NCBI GenBank assembly: GCA_003220155.1
Contig: QHRO01000247.1
Span: forward strand, 1-61,345
DNA: 61,345 bases
Source of the DNA: Verrucomicrobiota bacterium
Lineage (GTDB): Bacteria > Verrucomicrobiota > Verrucomicrobiia > Chthoniobacterales > UBA10450
Direction of reading: 5' to 3'
The position numbers and the translations under genes were made by a program. This document shows, in pieces, positions 24,602 through 31,885 of this stretch. Numbering within the stretch: position 1 is the stretch's first letter; each line of letters starts with the position of its first letter. The notes under the pieces are model-generated. The model was not told the origin of the DNA. It ran no database searches and saw nothing but the letters and a program-made list of their open reading frames with translations.

Positions 24602-25489
24602 TCAATTTTCTGGCGGAAGCCCGATCACTTGCATGATGCGCTGCAAGTCGTCGGCACCGTAATATTCGATTTCGATTCGCCCTTGTTTCTCGCCGTGATG
24701 CAAAACCACACGTGTCCCCAGATGCTCCTGCAAACGCGACTGCAAATGTTCAATAGCACTCGCGCTCACCGACACCGATGACGGGCGACGACGGCGTGGT
24801 TTCGGTTGGCCCAGCTGGCGGGCAACCAGCCGCTCCGTCGCCCGCACTGTCGCACTGCGTCTTAAGACCGTCTCCGCGACAGCCAACTGTTCTTCTGGCG
24901 CTTTCAGCGCTAGCAATACTTTGGCATGTCCGACCGAGATCAAATCCTGGGTTAACCACGTTTGCACTTGCTCGTGCAAATCGAGCAACCGCATCGCGTT
25001 CGCCACGGCCGCGCGGCTCCGGCCAACCTTCTGCGCGATCTCTTCCTGCCGCATTCCAAATTCACCTGCCAAACGAGCGTAACCCTGCGCTTCTTCGATC
25101 GGATTCAGATCGGCGCGCTGTAAATTTTCGATGAGCGAAAGTTCGAGCACGTCGCGGTCGCTCGCGCTCCGAATAATGACGGGCACTTCGTTTAACCCAG
25201 CTTCCTGGGCGGCTCGCCAGCGCCGCTCCCCCGCGATCAATTCATGACGTCCATCGATCGCCCGTACAATCAGAGGTTGAATGATTCCGTGTTGGCGGAT
25301 GGATTCGACCAACTCCAAGAGCGCATCCGCGCCGAAATCCTTACGCGGCTGCAATGGGCTTGGGGTGATGCTATAGAGACTGACTCGCTGAATTTTTTCC
25401 GAATCATCGACCGCCGCAATCGCTGGGGCTGGGGCCGGCTGCGCGGCGATGAGCGCGCTGAGACCTTTGCCGAGCGCCAATTTTGCCAT
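24602..25489 (-). CDS. parB: ParB/Spo0J chromosome-partitioning protein
   Basis: About 295 residues from the ATG at 25489 (MAKLALGKGLSALI). GERRWRAAQEAGLNEVPVII is the CTPase box, LIENLQRADLNPIEEA follows, and EIAQKVGRSRAAVANAMRLL is the helix-turn-helix. The C-terminal dimer domain ends LQRIMQVIGLPPEN. ParB clamps at parS sites and loads SMC. No ParA gene lies on either side: upstream is the divergent mqnD. I did not find a clear parS site in the immediate flanks. Confidence 0.93.
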   Translation of the reverse strand: MAKLALGKGLSALIAAQPAPAPAIAAVDDSEKIQRVSLYSITPSPLQPRKDFGADALLELVESIRQHGIIQPLIVRAIDGRHELIAGERRWRAAQEAGLNEVPVIIRSASDRDVLELSLIENLQRADLNPIEEAQGYARLAGEFGMRQEEIAQKVGRSRAAVANAMRLLDLHEQVQTWLTQDLISVGHAKVLLALKAPEEQLAVAETVLRRSATVRATERLVARQLGQPKPRRRRPSSVSVSASAIEHLQSRLQEHLGTRVVLHHGEKQGRIEIEYYGADDLQRIMQVIGLPPEN

Positions 25490-25566
25490 CGCGCAGAGAC
25501 TATCGGAAGCGACTCCGCAACGCAAACAGCTCGTTGCGGCAATCTACGGCACGCATAGCATCGTCC

Positions 25567-26484
25567 ATGGCCGCGACGTTAACCGGGACCTTCACCCTCG
25601 GGCATTCACCCGATCCGGATGACGCTTTCATGTTTTACGCGATGGCGGCGAACAAAATCGATTTGCGCGGTTATCATTTCGAACACCGGCTCGAGGACAT
25701 TCAGACTTTGAACGAACGCGCAATGCGCGGCGAGCTGCATATCTCTGCGGTCTCGATCCATGCCTGCGCCTACGTCGCGGACAAATATTTGTTGCTGCCA
25801 TGCGGCGCGAGCATGGGCGACGGCTACGGACCGCTGGTGATTGAGAAACATCGAACACCGAACATCGAACCCGCCTACGCCGAAGGCTACGGCGCGGCAG
25901 GCAGCGAAGATCGAACATCGCATGAAGATATTCGGGAGCGGCTGCGCGGTCGCTTAATCGCAGTGCCAGGAGTGATGACGAGCGCGTTTTTGGCGCTGCA
26001 GCTTTATCTCGGCGAATTCAAATACATCGTCGTGCCGTTCGACGAAATCTTCGAGACGGTAGGAACTGGTCGTGCGGAGGCTGGCTTAATCATTCACGAA
26101 GGGCAGCTCACCTATGCGCACTCCGGATTTACAAAAATAATTGATCTGGGCGAATGGTGGAAAGATCGGACCGGCCTGCCATTGCCGCTGGGTGGAAATG
26201 TTCTGCGCAAGGATATTCCACGCGAGATTCAGAGTGATCTGGTCGCGATTTTGCGAGAGAGCATCGAATTCGGCCTGAACCACCGTGACGAAGCGGTGCA
26301 ACACTCGATGCCATATGCGCGCGGCATGGACAGCAACCTGGCATCAAAGTTTATCGGAATGTATGTAAACGAGTTCACGCGCGACTATGGCGAGGTCGGA
26401 CGCGAGGCCATCCGCCGGTTTCTTGGCGAAGCGCGCGAACGCGCTTATATCGATCGTGAAATCTCGATCGAGTTCGTAAAGTAG
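25567..26484 (+). CDS. mqnD: 1,4-dihydroxy-6-naphthoate synthase (MqnD-like), futalosine menaquinone pathway
   Basis: About 305 residues from the ATG at 25567; a longer in-frame ATG at 25483 would run into parB. The periplasmic-binding-protein fold is shown by LGHSPDPDDAFMFYAM, HISAVSIHACAYV, RLIAVPGVMTSAFLAL and LGEWWKDRTGLPLPLGG, all MqnD-type motifs. MqnD converts cyclic dehypoxanthinyl futalosine to dihydroxynaphthoate. Residues about 95-120 (HRTPNIEPAYAEGYGAAG and following) are an insertion encoded by a repeat, placed in a surface position between GYGPLVIEK and the RLRGR segment. The MqnA family is a less likely alternative. Confidence 0.85.
   Translation: MAATLTGTFTLGHSPDPDDAFMFYAMAANKIDLRGYHFEHRLEDIQTLNERAMRGELHISAVSIHACAYVADKYLLLPCGASMGDGYGPLVIEKHRTPNIEPAYAEGYGAAGSEDRTSHEDIRERLRGRLIAVPGVMTSAFLALQLYLGEFKYIVVPFDEIFETVGTGRAEAGLIIHEGQLTYAHSGFTKIIDLGEWWKDRTGLPLPLGGNVLRKDIPREIQSDLVAILRESIEFGLNHRDEAVQHSMPYARGMDSNLASKFIGMYVNEFTRDYGEVGREAIRRFLGEARERAYIDREISIEFVK
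25848..25924. repeat. Repeat inserted in frame inside mqnD
   Basis: ACATCGAACACCGAACATCG near-direct repeats at the left and GATCGAACATCGCAT at the right flank a GCCTACGCCGAAGGCTACGGC core. It is about 77 bases including partial flanks, and the reading frame is kept. Homologous proteins lack these residues. Confidence 0.7.
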
Positions 26485-26497
26485 ATCTCGCTCGCCG

Positions 26498-26692
26498 CTA
26501 TTTTTTCTTCGCGCTCGGAGACGGCGAAGCTTTCGGCTTGCTCACCGCTTCCACGACGAAATTCTTCACCCGCTGGGCCTCTTGTTTGAAACCGTTAGTG
26601 AAATCATGCGTGCCGTATTCAAAAAGCACGACAAAAGAGAAGGTGAAGAAAACGAATAGGACGAGCCAGAACAGCCCGCGAATGAGAGACAT
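26498..26692 (-). CDS. Small single-pass membrane protein
   Basis: 64 residues: one N-terminal membrane helix (LFWLVLFVFFTFSFVVLF, residues about 7-24), a short amphipathic segment, and a Lys/Ser/Pro tail (PKASPSPSAKKK). It is convergent with mqnD, 13 bases from its stop. The composition is that of a real small membrane protein. Function unknown. Confidence 0.6.
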   Translation of the reverse strand: MSLIRGLFWLVLFVFFTFSFVVLFEYGTHDFTNGFKQEAQRVKNFVVEAVSKPKASPSPSAKKK

Positions 26693-26792
26693 CGGACGAC
26701 CTTAAGGCAGTGATGGGGCCTGGTCAACGACGCCGTAGCCAAGGCAAGCCTTCGCAGTTGAACCGGGAGGCGAAGCTGCGATTCTGCTCGCT

Positions 26793-27974
26793 GTGCGGGT
26801 GCCACTGCTCGACCTAGGCGAACAATATCGCGCTCTTGCCGCGCCGATTCGGCAGCAGATCGACGAAGTGTTGCAGAGCCAGCGTTTCATCCTCGGGCCG
26901 AAAGTGGAGCAGTTCGAACGCGCCCTTTGCGATTACATCGGCACAAAATTCGCCATCGGCGTTTCCTCCGGAACGGACGCATTGCTCGCAGTCTTGATGG
27001 CGTTAGAAATTGGACCGGGCGACGCCGTGATTACTACGCCTTATTCGTTTTTCGCGACTGCTGCCTGCATTGCACGGGTCGGCGCGACGCCGCTCTTTGT
27101 CGATATCGAGCCAGAAACTTTTAATATTTCACCCGAAGCAATCCGATCGTTCATCAAAAAAAATTGTCACCACGCGAACGGCGTCCTGATGGCGCGGGAC
27201 CGGCAAGCCATTCGCTTGATTATTCCAGTGCATCTTTTCGGATTGTGCTGCGAAATGGACACCATCATGGAGATCGCGCGCGAACACGAATTGCTGGTGA
27301 TTGAAGACGCGGCCCAGGCAATCGGCGCCGGATACCCTCAAGCTGGCGAAGTGACGTCGGCGGGTGCGATCGGCGATATCGGTTGTTTCAGTTTTTATCC
27401 TTCGAAAAACCTTGGGGCGGCCGGTGACGCCGGGGCCATCGTTTGTACGGCGGAAAATCTGGCAACTCGTTTACGAACCTGCCGTCAACACGGGATGGAA
27501 CCGCGTTATCATCATCAATTCATCGGCGGGAATTTTCGCCTCGACGAACTGCAGGCGGCGATTCTTCAGGCGAAACTACCGCACCTAGCAGGTTGGTCGG
27601 CCGCTCGTCGAGCGGCCGCTGATTTTTACCGCGAGGAATTTTCCCGACGCAATTTAGGGGATTCCATTATTCTTCCGGCCGAGCCATATCGGGAGCGCGC
27701 CGGTAATCATCACATCTATCATCAGTTTGTCATTCGCGCGGTGGCGCGGGATGAGTTGAAGGCGCATCTCAGCAGCAACGAAATTGAAAGCGAGATTTAC
27801 TACCCGGTCCCGCTCCATTTGCAGGAATGCTTTTTCTATTTGGAACATAAGGAGGGCGACTTTCCGGAAGCAGAACGCGCGGCCGCCGAAACACTGGCTT
27901 TGCCAATTTATCCAGAACTGAGTCGCGAAGCGCAGCGATTTGTGGTGGGCAAGATCGCGGAATTTTACTCCTAA
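26793..27974 (+). CDS. DegT/DnrJ/EryC1/StrS-family sugar aminotransferase
   Basis: A 393-residue PLP enzyme that aminates nucleotide-linked keto-sugars. GVSSGTDALLAVLMAL binds the cofactor phosphate, VIEDAAQAIGA is the Asp that contacts the pyridine, CFSFYPSKNLGAAGDAGAIV carries the Schiff-base Lys, and RLDELQAAIL follows. The start is GTG at 26793 (RVPLLDLGEQYRAL), with a second GTG two codons on. It lies alone, with no other nucleotide-sugar genes adjacent; ugd lies at 34 kb. Confidence 0.93.
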   Translation: MRVPLLDLGEQYRALAAPIRQQIDEVLQSQRFILGPKVEQFERALCDYIGTKFAIGVSSGTDALLAVLMALEIGPGDAVITTPYSFFATAACIARVGATPLFVDIEPETFNISPEAIRSFIKKNCHHANGVLMARDRQAIRLIIPVHLFGLCCEMDTIMEIAREHELLVIEDAAQAIGAGYPQAGEVTSAGAIGDIGCFSFYPSKNLGAAGDAGAIVCTAENLATRLRTCRQHGMEPRYHHQFIGGNFRLDELQAAILQAKLPHLAGWSAARRAAADFYREEFSRRNLGDSIILPAEPYRERAGNHHIYHQFVIRAVARDELKAHLSSNEIESEIYYPVPLHLQECFFYLEHKEGDFPEAERAAAETLALPIYPELSREAQRFVVGKIAEFYS

Positions 27975-27985
27975 AAAAGCATCTG

Positions 27986-28070
27986 CGTCATCCCGAGCTA
28001 AGTCGAGGGATCCCGTTGCGTAAGCTTTAAGGTTTCATCGCTGGATCCCTCGACTTCGCTCGGGATGACG
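27986..28070. repeat. Dispersed palindromic repeat, family A (copy 5, best preserved)
   Basis: CGTCATCCCGAGCTAAGTCG and CGACTTCGCTCGGGATGACG are the ends, with AGGGATCCCGTTGCG and TGGATCCCT inside and the family core GCTTTAAGG in the centre. It lies 12 bases after the aminotransferase stop and 56 bases before tRNA-Tyr. Confidence 0.85.
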
Positions 28071-28126
28071 GATCGCACGCGCACTTGCGGTGCATCCGGC
28101 GCGAGCCTATATCAACGCTCGCGAAA

Positions 28127-28210
28127 GGGTAGGTTCCGGAGTGGCCAAACGGGGCAGACTGTAAATCTGCTGGCTTTACGCCTTCGCTGGTTCGAATCCA
28201 GCCCTGCCCA
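28127..28210 (+). tRNA. tRNA-Tyr (anticodon GUA)
   Basis: 84 bases that fold as a class II tRNA. The acceptor GGGTAGG pairs with CCTGCCC (one G-T), the anticodon stem is CAGAC-TGTAAAT-CTGC with GTA in the loop, and the T arm is CTGGTTCGAATCCAG. The long variable arm GGCTTTACGCC fits Tyr. The discriminator is A and CCA is not encoded. A run of seven T follows at once. Confidence 0.93.
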
Positions 28211-28218
28211 TTTTTTTG

Positions 28219-28278
28219 TGTGGCACGGCCATCCTGGCTGTCGGGCCAACCCCGAAAGCTTTCGGGGTTGATCGCTCT
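28219..28278. repeat. Hairpin-forming repeat downstream of tRNA-Tyr
   Basis: It contains GGCCATCCTGGCTGTCGGGCC and, at 28248-28269, a perfect 22-base palindrome with arms AACCCCGAAAG and CTTTCGGGGTT. It lies between tRNA-Tyr and the 3' end of the H1-like gene and might also act as a transcript end for either one. Confidence 0.6.
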
Positions 28279-28326
28279 AACCGCAGTTGGACTTCACCAA
28301 TTGCGCCGAAGATTAACCAAAGCCTT

Positions 28327-28851
28327 TTAGTGCCGCTTTTTCGTGGCACGTCGAGAACGTGCGCGTGATTTCGCACCACTTCGCTTTGCCGTTCGCGCCG
28401 ATGTGCGACGGGCCTTGGCCTTGCCACCGCGACGCGATTTGGCCGATCGTGCCCCACGCGCGCTGCTCGATTTGGCGCCTTTGCGCTTGCCGCGGCTCTT
28501 CACCGATGCACGCCGCGAAGTCTTGATCCGTTTGCGAGGTGCGGATGCTTTCTTGCGCCGACTGGCAGGGCGTTTCGCTTTCGGCTTCGGCTTCGAACGC
28601 GAACGGCGCGCTCTGCGCAAACCAACCGCTTTTTTTGCGGTAGCGCCAATGGGCTCACCCGTTGCAGCGGCTTTGCCGGCGATTGCGCCGATCACGCCAC
28701 CGACGACCGCACCCACGGGACCGCCAACGCTGCCAAGCACCGCACCCGCCGCCGCGCCGGCGGCGGGTTTAGAAATCGGCGGGATGGTAATGTTCTCGTT
28801 CGATTGTGGTTGTTCGCTCGATGTTGAATTTTCAGTCGACTCCTCCGCCAT
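28327..28851 (-). CDS. Histone H1-like basic protein with Gly-zipper N-terminal domain
   Basis: 174 residues with two contrasting parts. Residues 1-70 are acidic then Gly/Ala/Val-rich (AAGAAAGAVLGSVGGPVGAV, GGVIGAIAGKAA), like glycine-zipper segments of membrane-inserting proteins. Residues 75-174 are almost entirely Lys/Arg/Ala/Ser (RRARRSRSKPKPKAKRPASR), like bacterial H1-type DNA-binding tails. It could bind DNA or RNA, or couple nucleic acid to a membrane. The codon pattern favours this strand and the ATG has a GGAG-type site upstream (AGGAGAGCTT). The opposite strand is also open over most of its length, but as a shadow. Confidence 0.75.
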   Translation of the reverse strand: MAEESTENSTSSEQPQSNENITIPPISKPAAGAAAGAVLGSVGGPVGAVVGGVIGAIAGKAAATGEPIGATAKKAVGLRRARRSRSKPKPKAKRPASRRKKASAPRKRIKTSRRASVKSRGKRKGAKSSSARGARSAKSRRGGKAKARRTSARTAKRSGAKSRARSRRATKKRH

Positions 28852-28925
28852 AAGCTCTCCTGGGTTAATGTTTAAACTAAGATCGTATTAGCGACACATT
28901 ACAGCCTCTTCACGAAAAGGAATTA

Positions 28926-28957
28926 ACAAAAAGCGCCCGATCTATAAGAGCAGGCGC
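28926..28957 (-). terminator. Possible terminator of the RRM protein gene
   Basis: On the minus strand GCGCC and GGCGC arms flank a 15-base loop and are followed by TTTTTG, 25 bases after the stop of the RRM gene. The stem is short, so the call is moderate. Confidence 0.5.
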
Positions 28958-28981
28958 CTGTTAAAAAAATACTGATTTGTG

Positions 28982-29353
28982 TTAGCGAGATCCGCGATCG
29001 CCGCGGCCATAACCGCCGCCACCGCCACCGCCACCACCGCCGCGGCCGTAGCCACCGCCTCCACCGCGGCCGCCATATCCGCCACCGCCGCCTTGAGGGC
29101 GAGCTTCCCGTGGACGCGCTTCGTTCACGGTCAGAGCGCGACCTTCCACGGTTTTGCCATTAAATTGTGTAATGGCATTTTGCGCTTCCTGTTCCGTCGC
29201 CATCGTCACAAAAGCGAAGCCACGAGACTTGCCTGTGAATTTATCCTGCATAAGCATGACATCCTGCACAGCACCAGCCTGTGCGAAGAGATCCTGAAGG
29301 TCGGTTTCCGTCGTGTTGAACGAAAGATTCCCAACGTATAACTTGGTACCCAT
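28982..29353 (-). CDS. RRM-type RNA-binding protein with Gly-rich tail
   Basis: 123 residues: one RNA-recognition motif (residues 3-80) with RNP2 LYVGNL and RNP1 SRGFAFVTM, then an RGG/GYGG tail (GGYGGRGGGGGYGRGG). This is the bacterial/cyanobacterial glycine-rich RNA-binding class, often cold-induced. A 186-base region without genes lies upstream and can hold a promoter and long leader. The tail is simple-sequence DNA whose length may vary between strains. Confidence 0.92.
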   Translation of the reverse strand: MGTKLYVGNLSFNTTETDLQDLFAQAGAVQDVMLMQDKFTGKSRGFAFVTMATEQEAQNAITQFNGKTVEGRALTVNEARPREARPQGGGGGYGGRGGGGGYGRGGGGGGGGGGYGRGDRGSR

Positions 29354-29539
29354 TTGAGTTTATTCTGGAAAACGCGGCCAGGTCACTGTTCCCGGTTATC
29401 GGATTTCAAACTGCCACTGAATAAACTCAACTGACAATTCACCAACTGCCCGAGCGCTGTTTTCTTTGCCGCCTTAGTAGGAGCTTTTCTGCCGAAACGC
29501 AACTATAAAGAGAAAGGTTTTGCCGCTCTAAATACCATA

Positions 29540-30739
29540 ATGAATTTCGAAGTTAAGACTTCACAGCGCGTTGCCATCGTTGCTGCTGGCATCGTTAGTC
29601 CTCTCGGCTTCGGGTTAACAGAGACGCTTCAGTCGCTTCGGCAGGCACGGGATTGTGTCACACCGGTCACCGCTTTTTCGGTCGAGAAAACACGATGCAA
29701 GACTGCCGCCCAGATTGATGACGGACGATTATTGGACAAGGCAAATCGGAGCCGGCAGGACCGCCGTTTACATCGCGCTTCCTACATGGTCAGGACTGCA
29801 TTAGCCGAACTTCTCGAACGCGCGCGGGAGTTCGAGCCTGAAATCGCGATCGTCGGTACCACCAGTGGGGGCATGAGTTTCGGAGAGAATTTTTATCGCA
29901 CGCTGGGAAATGGCGGGGTTTGTTCGGCAGCCCTGATCGCAAACTATCCGCCGCAAAAACAGATCGTTGATGCCATGGAAAAATTTGGCATCAACGCTCC
30001 TGCTCAGGTGATCGCGAATGCTTGCGCCTCTGGCACAAACGCAATTGGCCATGCTTTTAACGCCATTCGCACCGGCCGTTGCCAACGCATTCTGGCTGGC
30101 GGTTATGACGCGCTCTCCGAGCTCGTGTTTGTTGGCTTCGATTCGTTGCAAGCGGCGACGCCGGAAAAATGCCGACCCTTCGATTCCAATCGCTCCGGCA
30201 TGGTGCTGGGTGAAGGCGCGGCCCTGCTCGCGTTGGAAGAATTGGAGTCCGCGCGCAGCCATGGCGCGGAGATTCTTGGAGAGATAACCGGCTACGGAAT
30301 TTCCACCGACAATCATCATCTGACGCAGCCAAATCCCGACGGCAGTGGTCCGCGCCGCGCCATGGAACAAGCACTGGCACAGGCCCAGCTCGAGCCAAAC
30401 CAAGTCGGTTACATTAATGCACACGGCACCGCGACCGTCCTCAACGACACGGCCGAGGGGAAAGCGATCGCGGAATTGTTCGGCGATGTACCGGTGAGCT
30501 CAACAAAAAGTATGATGGGTCATTCGCTCGGCGCCGCGGGAGCGATCGAAGCCGTCGTCAGTCTGCTTGCGTTGCAACATCAATTTTTGCCGCCCAATAT
30601 CAATTTCCGCGAAGCCGAGTTATCTCTGAACATTGTGGCGAACGAAGCGCGCGATGCGCAATTTGATTGCGCAATTTCGAATTCATTCGGGTTCGGTGGA
30701 ACCAACGCGACGATTGTTCTTCGCAGATTCGCGCGATGA
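29540..30739 (+). CDS. fabF: 3-oxoacyl-ACP synthase II-type ketosynthase
   Basis: A 399-residue condensing enzyme of the FabF class. The catalytic Cys162 is in ANACASGTNAIG, His295 in NAHGTATVLND, and His328 in MMGHSLGAAGAIE; all three are intact. It elongates acyl-ACP with malonyl-ACP. The stop overlaps the start of a second ketosynthase-like gene that lacks these residues, so the pair may act as a KS-alpha/KS-beta-like heterodimer rather than in bulk fatty-acid synthesis. No ACP, KR or DH gene is adjacent. Confidence 0.9.
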   Translation: MNFEVKTSQRVAIVAAGIVSPLGFGLTETLQSLRQARDCVTPVTAFSVEKTRCKTAAQIDDGRLLDKANRSRQDRRLHRASYMVRTALAELLERAREFEPEIAIVGTTSGGMSFGENFYRTLGNGGVCSAALIANYPPQKQIVDAMEKFGINAPAQVIANACASGTNAIGHAFNAIRTGRCQRILAGGYDALSELVFVGFDSLQAATPEKCRPFDSNRSGMVLGEGAALLALEELESARSHGAEILGEITGYGISTDNHHLTQPNPDGSGPRRAMEQALAQAQLEPNQVGYINAHGTATVLNDTAEGKAIAELFGDVPVSSTKSMMGHSLGAAGAIEAVVSLLALQHQFLPPNINFREAELSLNIVANEARDAQFDCAISNSFGFGGTNATIVLRRFAR

Positions 30740-31818
30740 GTCTGAGCATCGCCGGCATGAGTTGGGTCACACCGCTCGGCAGCAACGTGAATGATGTTTG
30801 GCAACGATTGGTCGCGGGCGAGGCCGCGTCGATCGAAATCCTAGAGAACGAACAAAACGGTGCGCGCTATCTTGTCCGTCGCGTTCCAGCCACCACAATG
30901 GCACATCTCCCGCCGCATGCGCGATTGCGCCGGGCGAGCGCGATCTCACGGTTCGCTGCCGCTGCTGGACTAGCGGCGCTGGCTGAAGCGAAGACCCCGC
31001 CATCTCTCGATCGCATTGCGCTTGTCTTCGCCATTTCAAACGGCGGCGTCATTTATACGCGGCGCTTTTATGCAGAGATCGTGAAGTCGGGGGCACAATC
31101 TGCCAGCCCGCTGCTATTTCCTGAAACAGTCTTCAACGCGCCAGCCAGCCATCTTACTGCGATCCTGGAAATCAGCGGTGCTTCTTATACCGTTGTCGGG
31201 GACGGCGCCGTCGGCATTCTTGCACTCAAGCTGGCGGACGACCTGCTGGCGTCGGAGGATGTCGACACCTGCCTTGTCGTTGCCGCCGAGGAAATCGATT
31301 CGCTCGTCTGCGAAGCTTATCGGCAATGGCGTTTCCTGCGAGACCCGAAGAAACCGGAAACGGGGCGCGGCATGATCATGAGCGAAGGCGCGGGCGCGGT
31401 CTTGTTGAAGCGGTCTAATGATGGGATCGAGATCGACCAGATTGTTCCCGGCGCAAATTTCTTTCGCCGTTCCGAAGCTTCGGCGCGACTAGGTAGCGTG
31501 GTCTCGCGTCTCAAGAACGGAATCGGATTCTGCGTTGGCAGTGGAAACGGCACATTTATCGATCGAGCGGAACGCGCGGCGGTGGGCGATGAAATGCCGG
31601 TTTATTCACCAAAAATCGCGCTCGGTGAAAGTGTGGGTGCTTCCGTCTTCTGGCAACTGATCACGGCGGCAAAAGCGTTGGAAGCTGGAACGTTGCCAGG
31701 GTCGTCGAAGCCACCCGTCGATTCGCGCGCAGTCGTGCTGGCTTGTGGTCTCAACCAACAGACTGGCGGGCTGACTCTGCGCAGACGTGTTTGCCCTGCT
31801 TTTCAGGGGAGTACGTAA
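30736..31818 (+). CDS. Ketosynthase-like protein lacking the catalytic triad (chain-length-factor-like)
   Basis: About 360 residues from the ATG at 30736, overlapping the fabF stop by ATGA; the longer frame to 30667 lies within fabF. The thiolase fold is recognisable (MSLSIAGMSWVTPLGSNVND, GRGMIMSEGAGAVLL), but the active-site Cys region reads TVVGDGAVGIL, the first His motif NGTFIDRAER, and the second GESVGASVFW, so all three catalytic residues are gone. Type II polyketide chain-length factors also lose the Cys and pair with an active KS. Here erosion is greater. Its last codons run into a 17-base mini-hairpin repeat just after the stop. Confidence 0.8.
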   Translation: MSLSIAGMSWVTPLGSNVNDVWQRLVAGEAASIEILENEQNGARYLVRRVPATTMAHLPPHARLRRASAISRFAAAAGLAALAEAKTPPSLDRIALVFAISNGGVIYTRRFYAEIVKSGAQSASPLLFPETVFNAPASHLTAILEISGASYTVVGDGAVGILALKLADDLLASEDVDTCLVVAAEEIDSLVCEAYRQWRFLRDPKKPETGRGMIMSEGAGAVLLKRSNDGIEIDQIVPGANFFRRSEASARLGSVVSRLKNGIGFCVGSGNGTFIDRAERAAVGDEMPVYSPKIALGESVGASVFWQLITAAKALEAGTLPGSSKPPVDSRAVVLACGLNQQTGGLTLRRRVCPAFQGST

Positions 31819-31820
31819 AC

Positions 31821-31837
31821 GCCAGTCCGGCTCGGAC
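31821..31837. repeat. 17-base mini-hairpin repeat (copy 3)
   Basis: GCCAGTCCGGCTCGGAC again, identical to 3724 and 3891, two bases after the TAA of the ketosynthase-like gene and 48 bases before the lptD start. Confidence 0.7.
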
Positions 31838-31885
31838 CTTTTCGCCTTTGCAACGCTTTCGCCCTGCGATACCTTCGGGCGCGCC

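Noticed and set aside
25483-25566. Upstream ATG for mqnD
   Set aside because: It would overlap the parB start and add residues with no similarity; ATG 25567 begins the fold.
28343-28891. Open frame opposite the H1-like gene
   Set aside because: It is the mirror of a GC-rich, low-complexity gene; its composition is Arg/Leu/Pro typical of shadow frames.
28979-29341. Open frame opposite the RRM gene
   Set aside because: Ala/Thr-rich shadow of the Gly-rich tail; the other strand has RNP1 and RNP2.
30667-30735. Longer start of the ketosynthase-like partner
   Set aside because: These codons lie inside the fabF C-terminus; ATG 30736 gives a family-typical start and an ATGA overlap.
31787-31885. 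Longer LptD start at 31787
   Set aside because: It overlaps the ketosynthase-like gene and reads through the mini-hairpin; the ATG at 31886 gives a normal signal peptide.
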